DNA from: CAVSQX01 sp963730225
Lineage (GTDB): Bacteria; Planctomycetota; Phycisphaerae; Tepidisphaerales; Tepidisphaeraceae
NCBI GenBank assembly: GCA_963730225.1
Contig: CAVSQX010000004.1
Location: forward strand, 1,674,001 to 1,738,000
Direction of reading: 5' to 3'
Length of the DNA: 64,000 nt
The notes beneath the pieces are model-generated. The model worked only from the letters and a program-made list of their open reading frames with translations, made no database searches and was not told the origin of the DNA. Each line of letters opens with the position of its first letter. Positions within the stretch are counted from its first letter, which is position 1. This document shows, in pieces, positions 28,009 through 39,586 of this stretch. The position numbers and the translations under genes were made by a program.

Positions 28009-28215
28009 ATGAATCCTCCCGGTTTTGGCCCCGGTTGGGTAAAATTACCGCGCGGCCAGGGCTTTCGTGATCCGAGCGGATTGCTCTGGAAACTCGATCG
28101 CCTTCACAAGGATCACTGGGACCTGACCAATCGCCGCCGAAAAAAGGTCCGTGAAGTGCGGTTTGACGGCAGCGTGGTTTGGCCGCGTGGTCCAAAGAAC
28201 AGGAACAAAAAATGA
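28009..28215 (+). CDS. free-standing colicin-E3-like (Cytotoxic-family) RNase domain protein
   Basis: 68 residues, strongly basic. The core GLLWKLDRLHKDHWDL followed by EVRFDGSVVWPRGPKNRNKK resembles the colicin E3 RNase domain. There, the catalytic D-x-x-H precedes a short beta-sheet and a GPDPKRNIKK-like basic tail. Here D-x-x-H is DRLH, and GPKNRNK matches the tail; the position of the catalytic Glu is not obvious. There is no translocation or receptor domain, so it would act inside its own cell. It starts 6 bp after glmS, and its stop overlaps the next ATG (ATGA). Assignment is by pattern memory, moderately secure. Confidence 0.6.
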   Translation: MNPPGFGPGWVKLPRGQGFRDPSGLLWKLDRLHKDHWDLTNRRRKKVREVRFDGSVVWPRGPKNRNKK

Positions 28216-28454
28216 AAAAGCCCCAACATCCCTACAAGCAATACGAAAACGACCCACTCTGGAACTTGCTCGACAAGGCTGTTGGCGCTCTGGCACGAAA
28301 CGGCGACATCGACGAAACCACCTCGCGCAAATACATCGTGGGTTTCTTGTGCGAGAAGCTGGCCAAGTCCGAACTCCTTTCGCACCGGGCCGCAGCGCAT
28401 CAACGACGAAACGGCGCCGCCGCCGACCGATCGCCGATTCGAGCTTCAGCCTGA
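28212..28454 (+). CDS. putative immunity/antitoxin partner of the E3-like protein
   Basis: 80 residues. The N-terminal 50 residues (HPYKQYENDPLWNLLDKAVG, then ARNGDIDETTSRKYIVGFLCEKL) form a recognisable small-protein pattern, an amphipathic helix plus a TTxxYIVGFLC segment. I associate this pattern with short genes next to toxin-like ORFs. The last 25 residues look like read-through of a normal terminus. The ATGA overlap with the toxin-like gene implies coupled translation, as in toxin-immunity and toxin-antitoxin operons. Its function is inferred purely from context. Confidence 0.6.
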   Translation: MKKPQHPYKQYENDPLWNLLDKAVGALARNGDIDETTSRKYIVGFLCEKLAKSELLSHRAAAHQRRNGAAADRSPIRASA

Positions 28455-28492
28455 CGAAGAGGAATTCGCGCCGAGAAAAAAGGAGCCGACGC

Positions 28493-30163
28493 ATGGACGC
28501 GTCCACAACCCTGCAAGCGGAGGCTTGCTGCGATGCCTGCGGCTATCCGCGCCGCGGCCTTCCCGCCAACGCCCGCTGCCCCGAATGCGGCGAGCCGGCC
28601 CCGCAGCTCATCTCGGCCGCCGTTTCTGTCGTCGCTCAAACCACCGGTGAGCTCTATTGGCTCCGCGCCGTCGCCGTCGGTCTCTTGCTGCTGCTTCTCT
28701 CCTCCATCTCCGCGCTGCAAGTGGCCCTGGTCATGCCGATCGGCTCCTTTTCGTTGGGCGCCGTGAATTTTCCCGGCCCAAAAGTTCACGCCGCTGCTCT
28801 GATCCAACGTTCCATCGGCGGCCAGCCGGGTCCGTGGGGCGTCGCGGGAACATTGGCCGTCTTCTTCAATCTCACCGCCGTCTGGCTTCTCACCGAACGC
28901 CGCAGCCTGCGCGGGGACATGGAAGGATTATTTTCTCTCCGCCGGCTCACCCGCTGGTTCCCCCTGATCACCGTCGGCGGGCTGGCCGGCATGCTTCTCT
29001 CCGGCGCCGATCCCTACGTTCCGCCGCGCGGTGACGTTTCCGGAATGCTCCTGATTTACGCCGTCGTTGTCTGCGAGTTGCCCTCCAACGCGCTTCTCTA
29101 TCTCTATCTGCGCAGGCTGGCCGGGCAGTTTCAAAATCCCCGAGCGGCCGCGTTGCTGGGATTTTGCGTTTGGATCATTCCCGCGCTCATGATCGCCGGC
29201 GCGATTCTTATCGGGATCGATTCCTTCCAGGAGGATTTCCCGCCGCACGTGTGGAAGATTCTTTCCGCCGGCTACGGCGGCGCCGCCGTTGCCGCCGGCG
29301 CCGCCGCGACGGCCGCCGTCGGTTATCTGCTGGTCACCGCGGCATTTGCCGCCTTCGGCGCCGGGTTCAACCGCTTGTCGGCGGCCGTGCAACGCGCTCC
29401 GAATCTCATCGCCAAGGCCGCCGTCGTCATCGAGCGCGACGCCGGCCGATGGTGCGCCGTCGTCGGCTTGATTCTCTGGCTCTGGCTGTTGCCCGGGTTT
29501 TTCTCTCAATCGCTTTCGCAGCGCAGCCGCGCCGGCCTGCTGGGAAATGTTCCCACGCTCAATTTCCCCGGCCCCAAGGTCGTCGCGCCGCTCTATGGCA
29601 ATATCGATGAATACGACGATGAATCCGCGCCGCCCGGCGCAGCCCCGCTGTTGAATCTTCTGGCCATCTGGCTGATCACCTGCCCCTTCGCCGGCGACGG
29701 CGCGATCCCCGCTCTGCGGCGCTGGGCACGATGGAGCGCCACGATCGCACTGGCGCTGCCTCTGGGCATTCAGCTTGGCCTGACCGCCGATCAGCGCCCC
29801 ATCAGCCCGTCTTACACCGCGACATTCATCATCATTTTCTGCGAAGTTCCCTCAACCATTCTGGTCTATCTGCATCTATCGAGAATCGCCGCCGCGTGCG
29901 CGGGGCCGGCCAGCACGCTGAAAAAACTGGCGTTTGGAATTTCGATTGTCGCCTTCGCCCCCCTGGTGGGATTTCTGCTCGCCCAACCGCTCCGCGGCTT
30001 GCGCCATCGGCCGATCGTCGGCCTGATCGCCTCGGCGGATGTGGCCCTGGCCCTGGCCGTCACGTTCATCGCCGTTTTCGCTTTGAGTGCTTTGGCGTGG
30101 AACCTCGCCCGTCGCCCCGCGGCGCAGATTATTTCGCGTTCAGCGCCAACTCAATTTCATTAA
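28493..30163 (+). CDS. zinc-ribbon multi-pass membrane protein
   Basis: 556 residues from ATG 28493, preceded by AAAAAGGAG. An N-terminal zinc ribbon (C13-x2-C16 and C29-x2-C32: CDACGYP...CPEC) precedes about eleven hydrophobic helices. The protein is an internal duplication: the motif NFPGPKV occurs near residues 92-98 and again near 360, each after a membrane helix and before a soluble loop and an LLNLLAIWLI/FFNLTAVWLL helix. Zinc-ribbon-plus-membrane proteins of this kind are common in Phycisphaerae and are of unknown function. Its 3' end overlaps the convergent glutathione peroxidase gene by 35 bp. Confidence 0.75.
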   Translation: MDASTTLQAEACCDACGYPRRGLPANARCPECGEPAPQLISAAVSVVAQTTGELYWLRAVAVGLLLLLLSSISALQVALVMPIGSFSLGAVNFPGPKVHAAALIQRSIGGQPGPWGVAGTLAVFFNLTAVWLLTERRSLRGDMEGLFSLRRLTRWFPLITVGGLAGMLLSGADPYVPPRGDVSGMLLIYAVVVCELPSNALLYLYLRRLAGQFQNPRAAALLGFCVWIIPALMIAGAILIGIDSFQEDFPPHVWKILSAGYGGAAVAAGAAATAAVGYLLVTAAFAAFGAGFNRLSAAVQRAPNLIAKAAVVIERDAGRWCAVVGLILWLWLLPGFFSQSLSQRSRAGLLGNVPTLNFPGPKVVAPLYGNIDEYDDESAPPGAAPLLNLLAIWLITCPFAGDGAIPALRRWARWSATIALALPLGIQLGLTADQRPISPSYTATFIIIFCEVPSTILVYLHLSRIAAACAGPASTLKKLAFGISIVAFAPLVGFLLAQPLRGLRHRPIVGLIASADVALALAVTFIAVFALSALAWNLARRPAAQIISRSAPTQFH

Positions 30164-30722
30164 TCACACTGGGATCGTCCGGCTTGGTCTTGGTGGCAAA
30201 CCGCGCGATCAGATTTCCATTGCGATCGACGAGGAACTTGTTGAAGTTCCAGGTAATCTCCCCCGCGTAATCCCCGGCGGTGGGCGCTTCGGTCAGAAAC
30301 TTGTACAGCGGAGCCTTGTCGTCCCCCAGCACGCTGATCTTCGACATCATCGGAAAGGTCACATTGTATTTGCTCGTGCAGAATTCCTTGATCTGTTCGT
30401 TGGTGCCCGGCTCCTGCCCGTGAAAATTGTTCGCCGGAAAACCCAGAATCACGAATCCCTGATCCTTGTATTTCTCGTATGTCGCTTCCAGTGCCTTGTA
30501 CTGCGGCGTGTACCCACACTTGCTGGCCACATTCACAATTAGCACCACCTTGCTCCGATACTCCGCCAGGTTCGCGTCCTTCCCGTCGATATCCTTCACG
30601 ACATAATCCAGCGCACTTTTCGTCGCCGGCTGAGTCGTCGGTGGATTGATTACATCCGCCGCGAAGAGCTTTCCACCAAAGATCAGACTCAACAGGCCCG
30701 CCATCATTCCCAGCTTCCTCAT
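30129..30722 (-). CDS. glutathione peroxidase family protein, exported
   Basis: 197 residues with an N-terminal signal peptide (MMAGLLSLIFGGKLFAAD). The catalytic tetrad of the Gpx family is present: Cys in NVASKCGYTPQY (about 74), Gln in GFPANNFHGQEPG (about 108), and Trp/Asn in ITWNFNKFLVD (about 159-161). It has Cys rather than selenocysteine, so it is probably thioredoxin- or thiol-dependent. It reduces hydroperoxides, here in the periplasm. It is convergent with the membrane-protein gene. Confidence 0.92.
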   Translation of the reverse strand: MRKLGMMAGLLSLIFGGKLFAADVINPPTTQPATKSALDYVVKDIDGKDANLAEYRSKVVLIVNVASKCGYTPQYKALEATYEKYKDQGFVILGFPANNFHGQEPGTNEQIKEFCTSKYNVTFPMMSKISVLGDDKAPLYKFLTEAPTAGDYAGEITWNFNKFLVDRNGNLIARFATKTKPDDPSVINEIELALNAK

Positions 30723-30783
30723 AGCGCAATTTCCTTATTGGAGTTACGCATGTGAACCAACAAAAGCCATCGAATATTCCCCA

Positions 30784-31332
30784 TCACGCCGGGCCAGAGG
30801 TACTCCGCCGGTCCGGATCATTCTGCGCCTTCACCTTCAACAGTTCTTCATACAACTCCATCGTCGCCTGCGGAATCACGCTCACCTGCCCCACCACATG
30901 CATGAAATTGATATCCCCACCCCATCGCGGCACCACATGCTGATGCAGATGCCCCGGCAAGCCCGCCCCCGCCACTCGCCCCAGATTGATCCCGATATTA
31001 AACCCCTGAGCCGACACCGCCGTCTTGAGCAATTCCAGCGTCGCCGTCGTTTGCGAGCCGATCTGCGCCCATTCCGCATCGGTCAATTCACGCGCCTCAG
31101 CCTTGTGGACCCGAGGCGCCACCAGCAGATGCCCGTTGGCGTACGGAAACCGATTCATCAACACCACGACCAAATCCGTCTGCCACAACACCAGCCGTTG
31201 CCGCCGCTGAGCATCATCTTTCGCCGCCGCCGCCTCGCACAAAAAACATGTCCGCTCATCGTCGGGCGTTTTCTGGCCCAGCGATTTGATGTAATCCATC
31301 CGCCACGGAGCATACAACGCGGAATTCGACAT
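30784..31332 (-). CDS. HIT-family hydrolase/phosphorylase
   Basis: 182 residues. The histidine triad is HLHQHVVPRW (about residues 127-136), and CFLCEAAAA near residue 29 resembles the CxxC zinc site of Ap4A-phosphorylase-like bacterial HIT proteins. NRFPYANGHLLVAPRVHK is typical for the clade that hydrolyses or phosphorolyses dinucleoside polyphosphates. It lies 6 bp downstream of parA on the same strand, so it is probably in the same operon. Confidence 0.9.
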   Translation of the reverse strand: MSNSALYAPWRMDYIKSLGQKTPDDERTCFLCEAAAAKDDAQRRQRLVLWQTDLVVVLMNRFPYANGHLLVAPRVHKAEARELTDAEWAQIGSQTTATLELLKTAVSAQGFNIGINLGRVAGAGLPGHLHQHVVPRWGGDINFMHVVGQVSVIPQATMELYEELLKVKAQNDPDRRSTSGPA

Positions 31333-31338
31333 GCCCGC

Positions 31339-32238
31339 TCACCCCACCCCAATCGACCGCGCCGGCCCCCTTGCCGCAAGCTTCGCCGCATCCAATGCCG
31401 GATTGATCGTCAGGCTCGGCGTCGCCGCCGCGGGAATTGCCGGTATCTCCATCTCCAGAATCTCCCCCGCCAGCGCTCGATAATCCGCCGCTCCGTGGCT
31501 TCCCGCATCGTATTTCAAAATCGTCTGCCCGAAGCTCGGGCTTTCGGCCAGCTTGATGTTCCGCCGAATTCTCGTCCGAAAAATCTTCGCCGCCGCCCAC
31601 GGCAACGGCTTGCCCGCCGCCTCGGCGATAAAATTATTCAGCTCCGCCACCACTTCCATGCTCAACTTCGTCTGGCTGTCGAACATCGTCAGCACGATTC
31701 CGCTCACGCTCAATTTTGGATTCATCCGCCGATTCACCAGCTGCACCGTCTCCAGCAATTTCGCCACTCCTTGCAGTGCCAAAAAATGCGCCTGCATCGG
31801 GATAATGACTTCCTCCCCCACCGCCAGCGCGTTGATCGTGAGCAACCCCAGCGACGGCGGACAATCCATCAGCACATAATCAAATTCCCCCTCCAGATTC
31901 GCCGCCTCCATGCTTTTCTTCAGCAGCAATTCCCGCCCCAGCACCGCGACCAGTTCCAACTCCGCCGCCGCCAGATCGATCGCGCTGGGCATCAATGCCA
32001 TCCGATCGCCGATGCGATGCAACGCCTGCCCAAACGGCTTCTCCTCCACCAGCACGTGATACAAGCTCGGCAAATCCGCCGACGGCTCCAGCCCATAATT
32101 GATGGTCAGATGGGCCTGCGGATCCAGATCGATCAGGCAGACGCGTTTCCCCTTCTCCGCCAGCGCCGCCCCCAGGTTTGCCGTGGTGGTGGTCTTTCCC
32201 ACGCCCCCTTTCTGGTTCATCAGCGCGATGATGCGCAT
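31339..32238 (-). CDS. parA: ParA/Soj-family partition ATPase
   Basis: 299 residues from ATG 32238, chosen because CGGAGG lies 5 bp upstream (on the coding strand); an in-frame ATG 27 bp earlier has no such site. The deviant Walker A (QKGGVGKTTTTAN), DLDPQAHLT, and Walker B-type YVLMDCPPSLG are intact, and IRRNIKLAESPSFGQTI is the usual C-terminal signature. An Ala-rich tail ends the protein. ParA proteins segregate chromosomes or position complexes with a ParB partner; no parB is adjacent. Confidence 0.92.
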   Translation of the reverse strand: MRIIALMNQKGGVGKTTTTANLGAALAEKGKRVCLIDLDPQAHLTINYGLEPSADLPSLYHVLVEEKPFGQALHRIGDRMALMPSAIDLAAAELELVAVLGRELLLKKSMEAANLEGEFDYVLMDCPPSLGLLTINALAVGEEVIIPMQAHFLALQGVAKLLETVQLVNRRMNPKLSVSGIVLTMFDSQTKLSMEVVAELNNFIAEAAGKPLPWAAAKIFRTRIRRNIKLAESPSFGQTILKYDAGSHGAADYRALAGEILEMEIPAIPAAATPSLTINPALDAAKLAARGPARSIGVG

Positions 32239-32307
32239 GCGGACCTCCGTGTCGAATCCGCCCAAGTCTCGCCGATTTTACCGCAATTACAAGCCGATCG
32301 GGGGCAG

Positions 32308-32450
32308 ATTCACCACAGAGGCACAGAGACACAGAGAAGAATCCGAACGACCAACCCAATTCTTCACTTCCAAGTTGAGCGTTGAGCGTTGAGTGTTGAG
32401 CGTTGCATGAATCCTCTTCCTCCTCTGTGCCTCGGTGTCTCTGTGTTGAA
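32308..32450. repeat. CACAGAGGCACAGAG-type inverted repeat with a 7-mer tandem array in the loop
   Basis: The left arm (32308-32342, core CACAGAGGCACAGAGACACAGAG) and the right arm (32416-32450, complement of CACAGAGACACCGAGGCACAGAG) form an imperfect 30-bp stem. The loop contains four tandem copies of GTTGAGC/T (32374-32401). It is non-coding, lying between parA and the terminator of the lysine-rich gene. The same style of repeat is scattered in planctomycete and verrucomicrobial intergenic DNA. Confidence 0.75.
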
Positions 32451-32454
32451 TCCG

Positions 32455-32495
32455 CCAAAAAAAGAAAACCCTTCCGCCGTGGCTGGGAAGGGTTT
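32455..32495 (-). terminator. Rho-independent terminator of the lysine-rich mini-gene
   Basis: On the minus strand AAACCCTTCC pairs with GGAAGGGTTT (32486-32495 and 32466-32475), a 10-bp perfect stem with a 10-nt loop, followed by TTCTTTTTTTGG. This is the clearest intrinsic terminator in the window. It sits about 115 bp downstream of the stop codon of the 16-codon gene. Confidence 0.85.
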
Positions 32496-32611
32496 CCATT
32501 TGTTTCGAGCCCCAAGTTGGAGCCGGGGCCAAAACGGTAAAGAGGTTTTTCACACTGCACGAACTCGACGCCGAGCTTTCGAAGCCACTTCGCTCGGCCC
32601 ACGACCAGAAG

Positions 32612-32662
32612 TTACTTCTTCTTGGTGGTCTTCTTCTTCTTCGCTTTCTTTTTAGCTGCCAT
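32612..32662 (-). CDS. 16-residue lysine-rich peptide
   Basis: The translation is MAAKKKAKKKKTTKKK, 10 lysines in 16 residues. An ideal ribosome-binding site (GAAAGGAGGT, 8 bp upstream), a consensus-like promoter and a strong terminator surround it, so it forms a complete monocistronic unit of about 220-230 nt. The composition resembles the tails of histone-H1-like or very small basic ribosome/nucleoid proteins, so nucleic-acid binding is the obvious guess. The long 3' region (about 115 nt) contains further possible hairpins, so the transcript might also act as RNA. Confidence 0.7.
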   Translation of the reverse strand: MAAKKKAKKKKTTKKK

Positions 32663-32691
32663 GGCGCTGTACCTCCTTTCTCAATGACGTA

Positions 32692-32720
32692 AATCTACGG
32701 CTCCCTCGAAACGTCGTCAA
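32692..32720 (-). promoter_or_regulatory. promoter of the lysine-rich mini-gene
   Basis: On the minus strand TTGACG (32720-32715), a 17-bp spacer and TAGATT (32697-32692) match the sigma-70 consensus well. A T/A-rich stretch (A tract at 32721-32729) lies just upstream of the -35, like an UP element. The transcript would start near 32685, about 23 nt before the ATG. Confidence 0.75.
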
Positions 32721-32756
32721 CTTTTTTTTTCAACTGCAAATTCTTTTTTCACGATA

Positions 32757-32882
32757 AAGGAAAGGAAGGCACGAAGGCACGGAGGCACAAAGGCACGAAG
32801 GGAAAACTCCACACGTCGCGTGAGCAGCGCCTCTTTGTCTTCCCTTCGTGCCTCCATGCCTTCGTGCCTTCCTGCCTTTCCC
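32757..32882. repeat. GGCACGAAGGCACGGAGGCAC-type inverted repeat
   Basis: The left arm (32757-32804) and right arm (32836-32882) are complementary over about 40 bp, with one extra AAAGGCACG unit in the left arm. Each arm is made of degenerate GGCACRAA units. It separates the divergent lysine-rich gene and asnB and occupies the whole non-coding gap, leaving room only for a short asnB promoter (TTATACT at 32884-32890). Confidence 0.8.
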
Positions 32883-32898
32883 CTTATACTTCCTCCCC

Positions 32899-34787
32899 AT
32901 GTGCGGATTCGCCGGCGTCGTCGCCTGGGATGATCGCTACCGCGTGTCACCGGAAACGCTGGCGAAAATGTCCGCCGCCGTCGCCCACCGCGGCCCCGAC
33001 GGCGAAGGGTCGTACATCAACCACCAAAGCGAAATCACCCCCGACCGCCCGCAGGTCGCGCTCGCCTTCCGCCGCCTGGCCATCCTCGATCCCGATCCGC
33101 GCAGCAACCAGCCCTTCACCGACGGCCGCCACTGGCTCGTCTTCAATGGCGAAATCTACAACTTCCGGGAATTGCGAAAAGAACTGACATCGCTGCGGCC
33201 GGATTACGCATGGCGAACCACCGGCGATACCGAAGTTTTGCTCTGTGCCTATGCCGTTTGGGCCGAAAAATGCGTCGAGCACTTCAACGGAATGTTCGCC
33301 TTTGCGGTGTGGGATGAGAGCGAAAAGTCGCTGTTTCTGGCCCGTGATCGAATGGGACAGAAGCCGCTGTACTGGGTGCCTTTAGTTCAGGAAGCGGTCG
33401 CTTTTGCCAGCGAGCTGTCTGCGCTGACAAGTGTTTCGTGGATAGGAACTGGCGTCTCGAACACCGGATTGCGCTCGTATCTCCGCCGCGGATATGTTGG
33501 TCCGGGCAGCAGCACGTTCTTCAAGGACATTGACGTTGTGCCACCTGGCTTTTGGATACATCGCAACCGAACATCACAACGGCGATGCGTTTATTTCAGA
33601 GCCAATAGTATTGCAACCCCATCCGAACGCGCGCCTTCGTCAGAAGTATTCACCCGCAATTTGGTAACCGAAGCCGTGCGACGGCAAATGGTTTCAGATG
33701 TGCCAATCGGGTGTTTCCTTTCCGGTGGAGTGGACAGCAGCGTTATCGCTGCCGTTATGCAGGCCGCGGCTGGAAAGGAGCCAATTCACACGTTCTCCGT
33801 CGGGTTTGAAGATCGACGGTACAACGAGGGACGATACGCAAAAGCGGTCGCCGAACATATTGGTACGGCGCATCACTCTTTCGTCGTACGGCCTGATGCA
33901 GCAAATGACCTTCCGAAACTGGCAGCGGTGTTTGGTGAACCATTTGGCGACTCCTCCGCCTTGCCCACCCACTACCTTTCCCGCGAAGTTAGAAAGTATG
34001 TAAAGGTTGCCTTGAGCGGCGATGGAGGCGATGAGTTGTTCGGCGGGTACGACCGCTACCGGGCGATGCGGTTGGCGGAAGGATTTCGATTCTCGCGTGT
34101 TCTGCAGCTCGCATTAGTGTTTTTGCCGGAGCGCATCCTAAGTCCTTGGGATCGCGGATCAGGCGGTTCGCCGTTTCTATCGACGCTCCGACCCCTGAAC
34201 GATACATCGGCTATACGCGGCTCCTCAGCGATGGGATGATTCGAGAGCTGCAAGGCAGCCAGAAAACCGCCCACCGATGGCGCGACCGCCACATCTTTCT
34301 ATATAAACTGCTTTTGAAAACGCGCGATGTTGTACCGGCCGCATTGGCTCTCGACCGCATCACATACCTTCCATACGACCTCCTCACCAAACTCGACCGC
34401 TGCTCCATGCTCCACGCCCTGGAAGTCCGCAGCCCGTTCATGGATCACCAGCTTGTCCAATTCGCCGCCGGCTTGACCACCGATCAGCTCCTCAAAGGCG
34501 GGCCCAAGCGAATGCTTCGGGAGGCATTTGCCGATGATTTACCAGCATGGGTCTTTCGGCGCAAAAAAATGGGCTTTGCCGTGCCGATCGGAGAATGGTT
34601 CCGCAAGGAGCTGCGGCCGATGCTGCGCGATTCGCTGTTTGCGGCCGATTCGTTCGCGTCGAGCCATTTCAACAAGGCCGTCGTCCAGCGGCTCGTCGAG
34701 GAGCATGAACAGATGAAGGTCGATCATTCGCAACGCCTTTATGCCCTGCTCATGCTCGAGCTCTGGTGGAACACGGTGAAGCGATGA
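32899..34787 (+). CDS. asnB: asparagine synthase (glutamine-hydrolysing), frameshifted
   Basis: The N-terminal Ntn glutaminase starts at catalytic Cys2 (MCGFAGVVAWDD) with AHRGPDGEG, FNGEIYNF and TTGDTEVLL. The synthetase domain shows the PP-loop CFLSGGVDSSVIAA, SVGFEDRRYNEGRYAK and LSGDGGDELFGGYDRY. After a single-base shift near 34140-34148 the frame continues with SRIRRFAVSIDAPTPERY, LPYDLLTKLDRCSMLHALEVRSPFMDH and KMGFAVPIGEWF. Corrected length is about 629 aa, normal for the family. The leader is short (TTATACT box 9 bp before the ATG). Such genes near glycosyltransferases often amidate surface sugars or peptides. Confidence 0.9.
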
Positions 34788-35701
34788 TTTCCGTCGTCGT
34801 CCCCATTTTCAACGAGGAGGAGAATCTGCCCGAGTTCCGCCGGCGGTGCTCGGCCGCGCTGGAATCGACCGGCGAGCCGTGGGAAATTATTTTCGTCAAC
34901 GATGGCTCCCGCGATTCCTCCAGCCGGTTGATCCGCAAATACAACGCCGAGGATTCGCGCCTCAAGCTCGTCGAGCTCTCGCGCAACTTCGGCCATCAGC
35001 CCGCCGTCACCGCCGGGATTCATCACGCCCACGGCGATTGCGTCGTTCTCATCGACGGCGATCTTCAGGACCCGCCCGAGGTGATCCCCGAAATGGTCGC
35101 CTCCTGGAAAAAGGGAAACAAAGTCGTCCTCGCCCAGCGTCGCAGCCGGCCGGAAGTCGGTCTGCGCGGCCTGGGTTTCCGGCTTTTCTACCCGCTGATG
35201 CGCCGCGTCAGCGAGCTTCCCCACGGCCCCGACGCCGGAATCTTCGGCCTGATGGATCGCTGCGTCGTCGATCAATTCAACAAGCTCCCCGAGCGCAACC
35301 GCTTCATCCCCGGCCTGCGCGTCTGGCTGGGCTTTCCGCAATCCAGCGTTCTGTACGATCGCCAGGACCGCGCCGCCGGAAAACCGAAACAGTCGCTGCG
35401 GCGACTGATCAGGTACGCCATCGACGGAATGCTCAGCTTCAGCATCAAGCCGCTGCGGGCCGCGACGTATCTGGGATTCATCGTTTCGCTCGCCGCGTTC
35501 GTGCTGGGTTTGTTTTACATCGTGACATTTTTCCTTCGCCACAAGCCGATCACCGGCTTCACCACCACCATCACCGCCGTGCTCTTCCTCGGCGGCGTGC
35601 AGCTCATTTGCGTCGGCATCTTGGGCGAATACATCGGCCGAATTTACGAGGAAGTGAAGCAGCGTCCGCTGTATATCGTGCAGGATAAAGTGGGGTTCTG
35701 A
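34784..35701 (+). CDS. GT2 glycosyltransferase (DPM1/GtrB-like) with two C-terminal membrane helices
   Basis: 305 residues from ATG 34784, whose ATGA overlaps the asnB stop; an upstream in-frame ATG at 34766 lies inside asnB. Motifs: ISVVVPIFNEEENL, EIIFVNDGSRDSS, IDGDLQDPPEVIPEM (DxD), GHQPAVTAGIHHA, and RYAIDGMLSFSIKPLR before two membrane helices (YLGFIVSLAAFVLGLFYIV and TTITAVLFLGGVQLICVGILGEYIGR). It transfers a sugar from a nucleotide donor to polyprenyl phosphate at the inner membrane. It is coupled to asnB. Confidence 0.93.
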   Translation: MISVVVPIFNEEENLPEFRRRCSAALESTGEPWEIIFVNDGSRDSSSRLIRKYNAEDSRLKLVELSRNFGHQPAVTAGIHHAHGDCVVLIDGDLQDPPEVIPEMVASWKKGNKVVLAQRRSRPEVGLRGLGFRLFYPLMRRVSELPHGPDAGIFGLMDRCVVDQFNKLPERNRFIPGLRVWLGFPQSSVLYDRQDRAAGKPKQSLRRLIRYAIDGMLSFSIKPLRAATYLGFIVSLAAFVLGLFYIVTFFLRHKPITGFTTTITAVLFLGGVQLICVGILGEYIGRIYEEVKQRPLYIVQDKVGF

Positions 35702-35759
35702 TTCGGGCAATTCGCAGCCCCGCATGTAGATGGGAGGCTTGGGAAATAACGAAATCTGC

Positions 35760-35806
35760 TTGACAAACCGATAAACCGAATCAACACTATATCCGGATAA
35801 ACGGAT
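35760..35806 (+). promoter_or_regulatory. metH promoter/operator region
   Basis: TTGACA (35760-35765) is a perfect -35. The -10 is unclear; CACTATAT at 35785-35792 gives a long spacer. Two similar boxes follow each other: ACCGATAAACCGAAT (35768-35782) and the inverted repeat ATCCG-GATAAA-CGGAT (35791-35806), ending 9 bp before the ATG. No SAM or cobalamin riboswitch fits in this short leader, so control by a repressor at the inverted repeat is the better guess. Confidence 0.45.
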
Positions 35807-35815
35807 GGATTGCTG

Positions 35816-39319
<3,504 letters not shown>

Positions 39320-39372
39320 CGATGCGGCTTTAATCCTTTGCCGGAACGTGCTACAAAACACACGTACGAATC

Positions 39373-39585
39373 ATGAGTGCCGTTGAATTTACTACCGAGC
39401 TAAACGGCGCATCTGTTCTGACGGTACCGCAGGACATCGCCGCCCAATTGCCAAAATCCGGCACGGCAAAAATTATCATTTTGACGGACGGCGACGACGA
39501 TGAAAGCGAATGGCGTCGAGCCGCGTACGAACAGTTCCTCCGCGACGATCCCTCGGAGGACGCCATTTACGATTCCCTCAAATAA
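39373..39585 (+). CDS. antitoxin of a MazF/PemK-type module
   Basis: 70 residues. The N-terminal half (LNGASVLTVPQDIAAQLPKSGTAKIIILTDGDDD) is a short beta-rich segment and the C-terminal half is acidic and helical (SEWRRAAYEQFLRDDPSEDAIYDSL), the usual layout for antitoxins paired with small ribonucleases. It ends 1 bp before the GTG of the toxin gene. A short inverted repeat ACGTG...CACGT (39346-39365) directly upstream could be the operator. Confidence 0.7.
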   Translation: MSAVEFTTELNGASVLTVPQDIAAQLPKSGTAKIIILTDGDDDESEWRRAAYEQFLRDDPSEDAIYDSLK

Positions 39586-39586
39586 C

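Noticed and set aside
30129..30163. Overlap of the membrane protein and peroxidase genes as an error
   Set aside because: Both termini look natural and a 35-bp convergent overlap is unremarkable.
35702..35815. SAM or cobalamin riboswitch in front of metH
   Set aside because: Only about 40 nt lie between the promoter and the start; no conserved riboswitch boxes.
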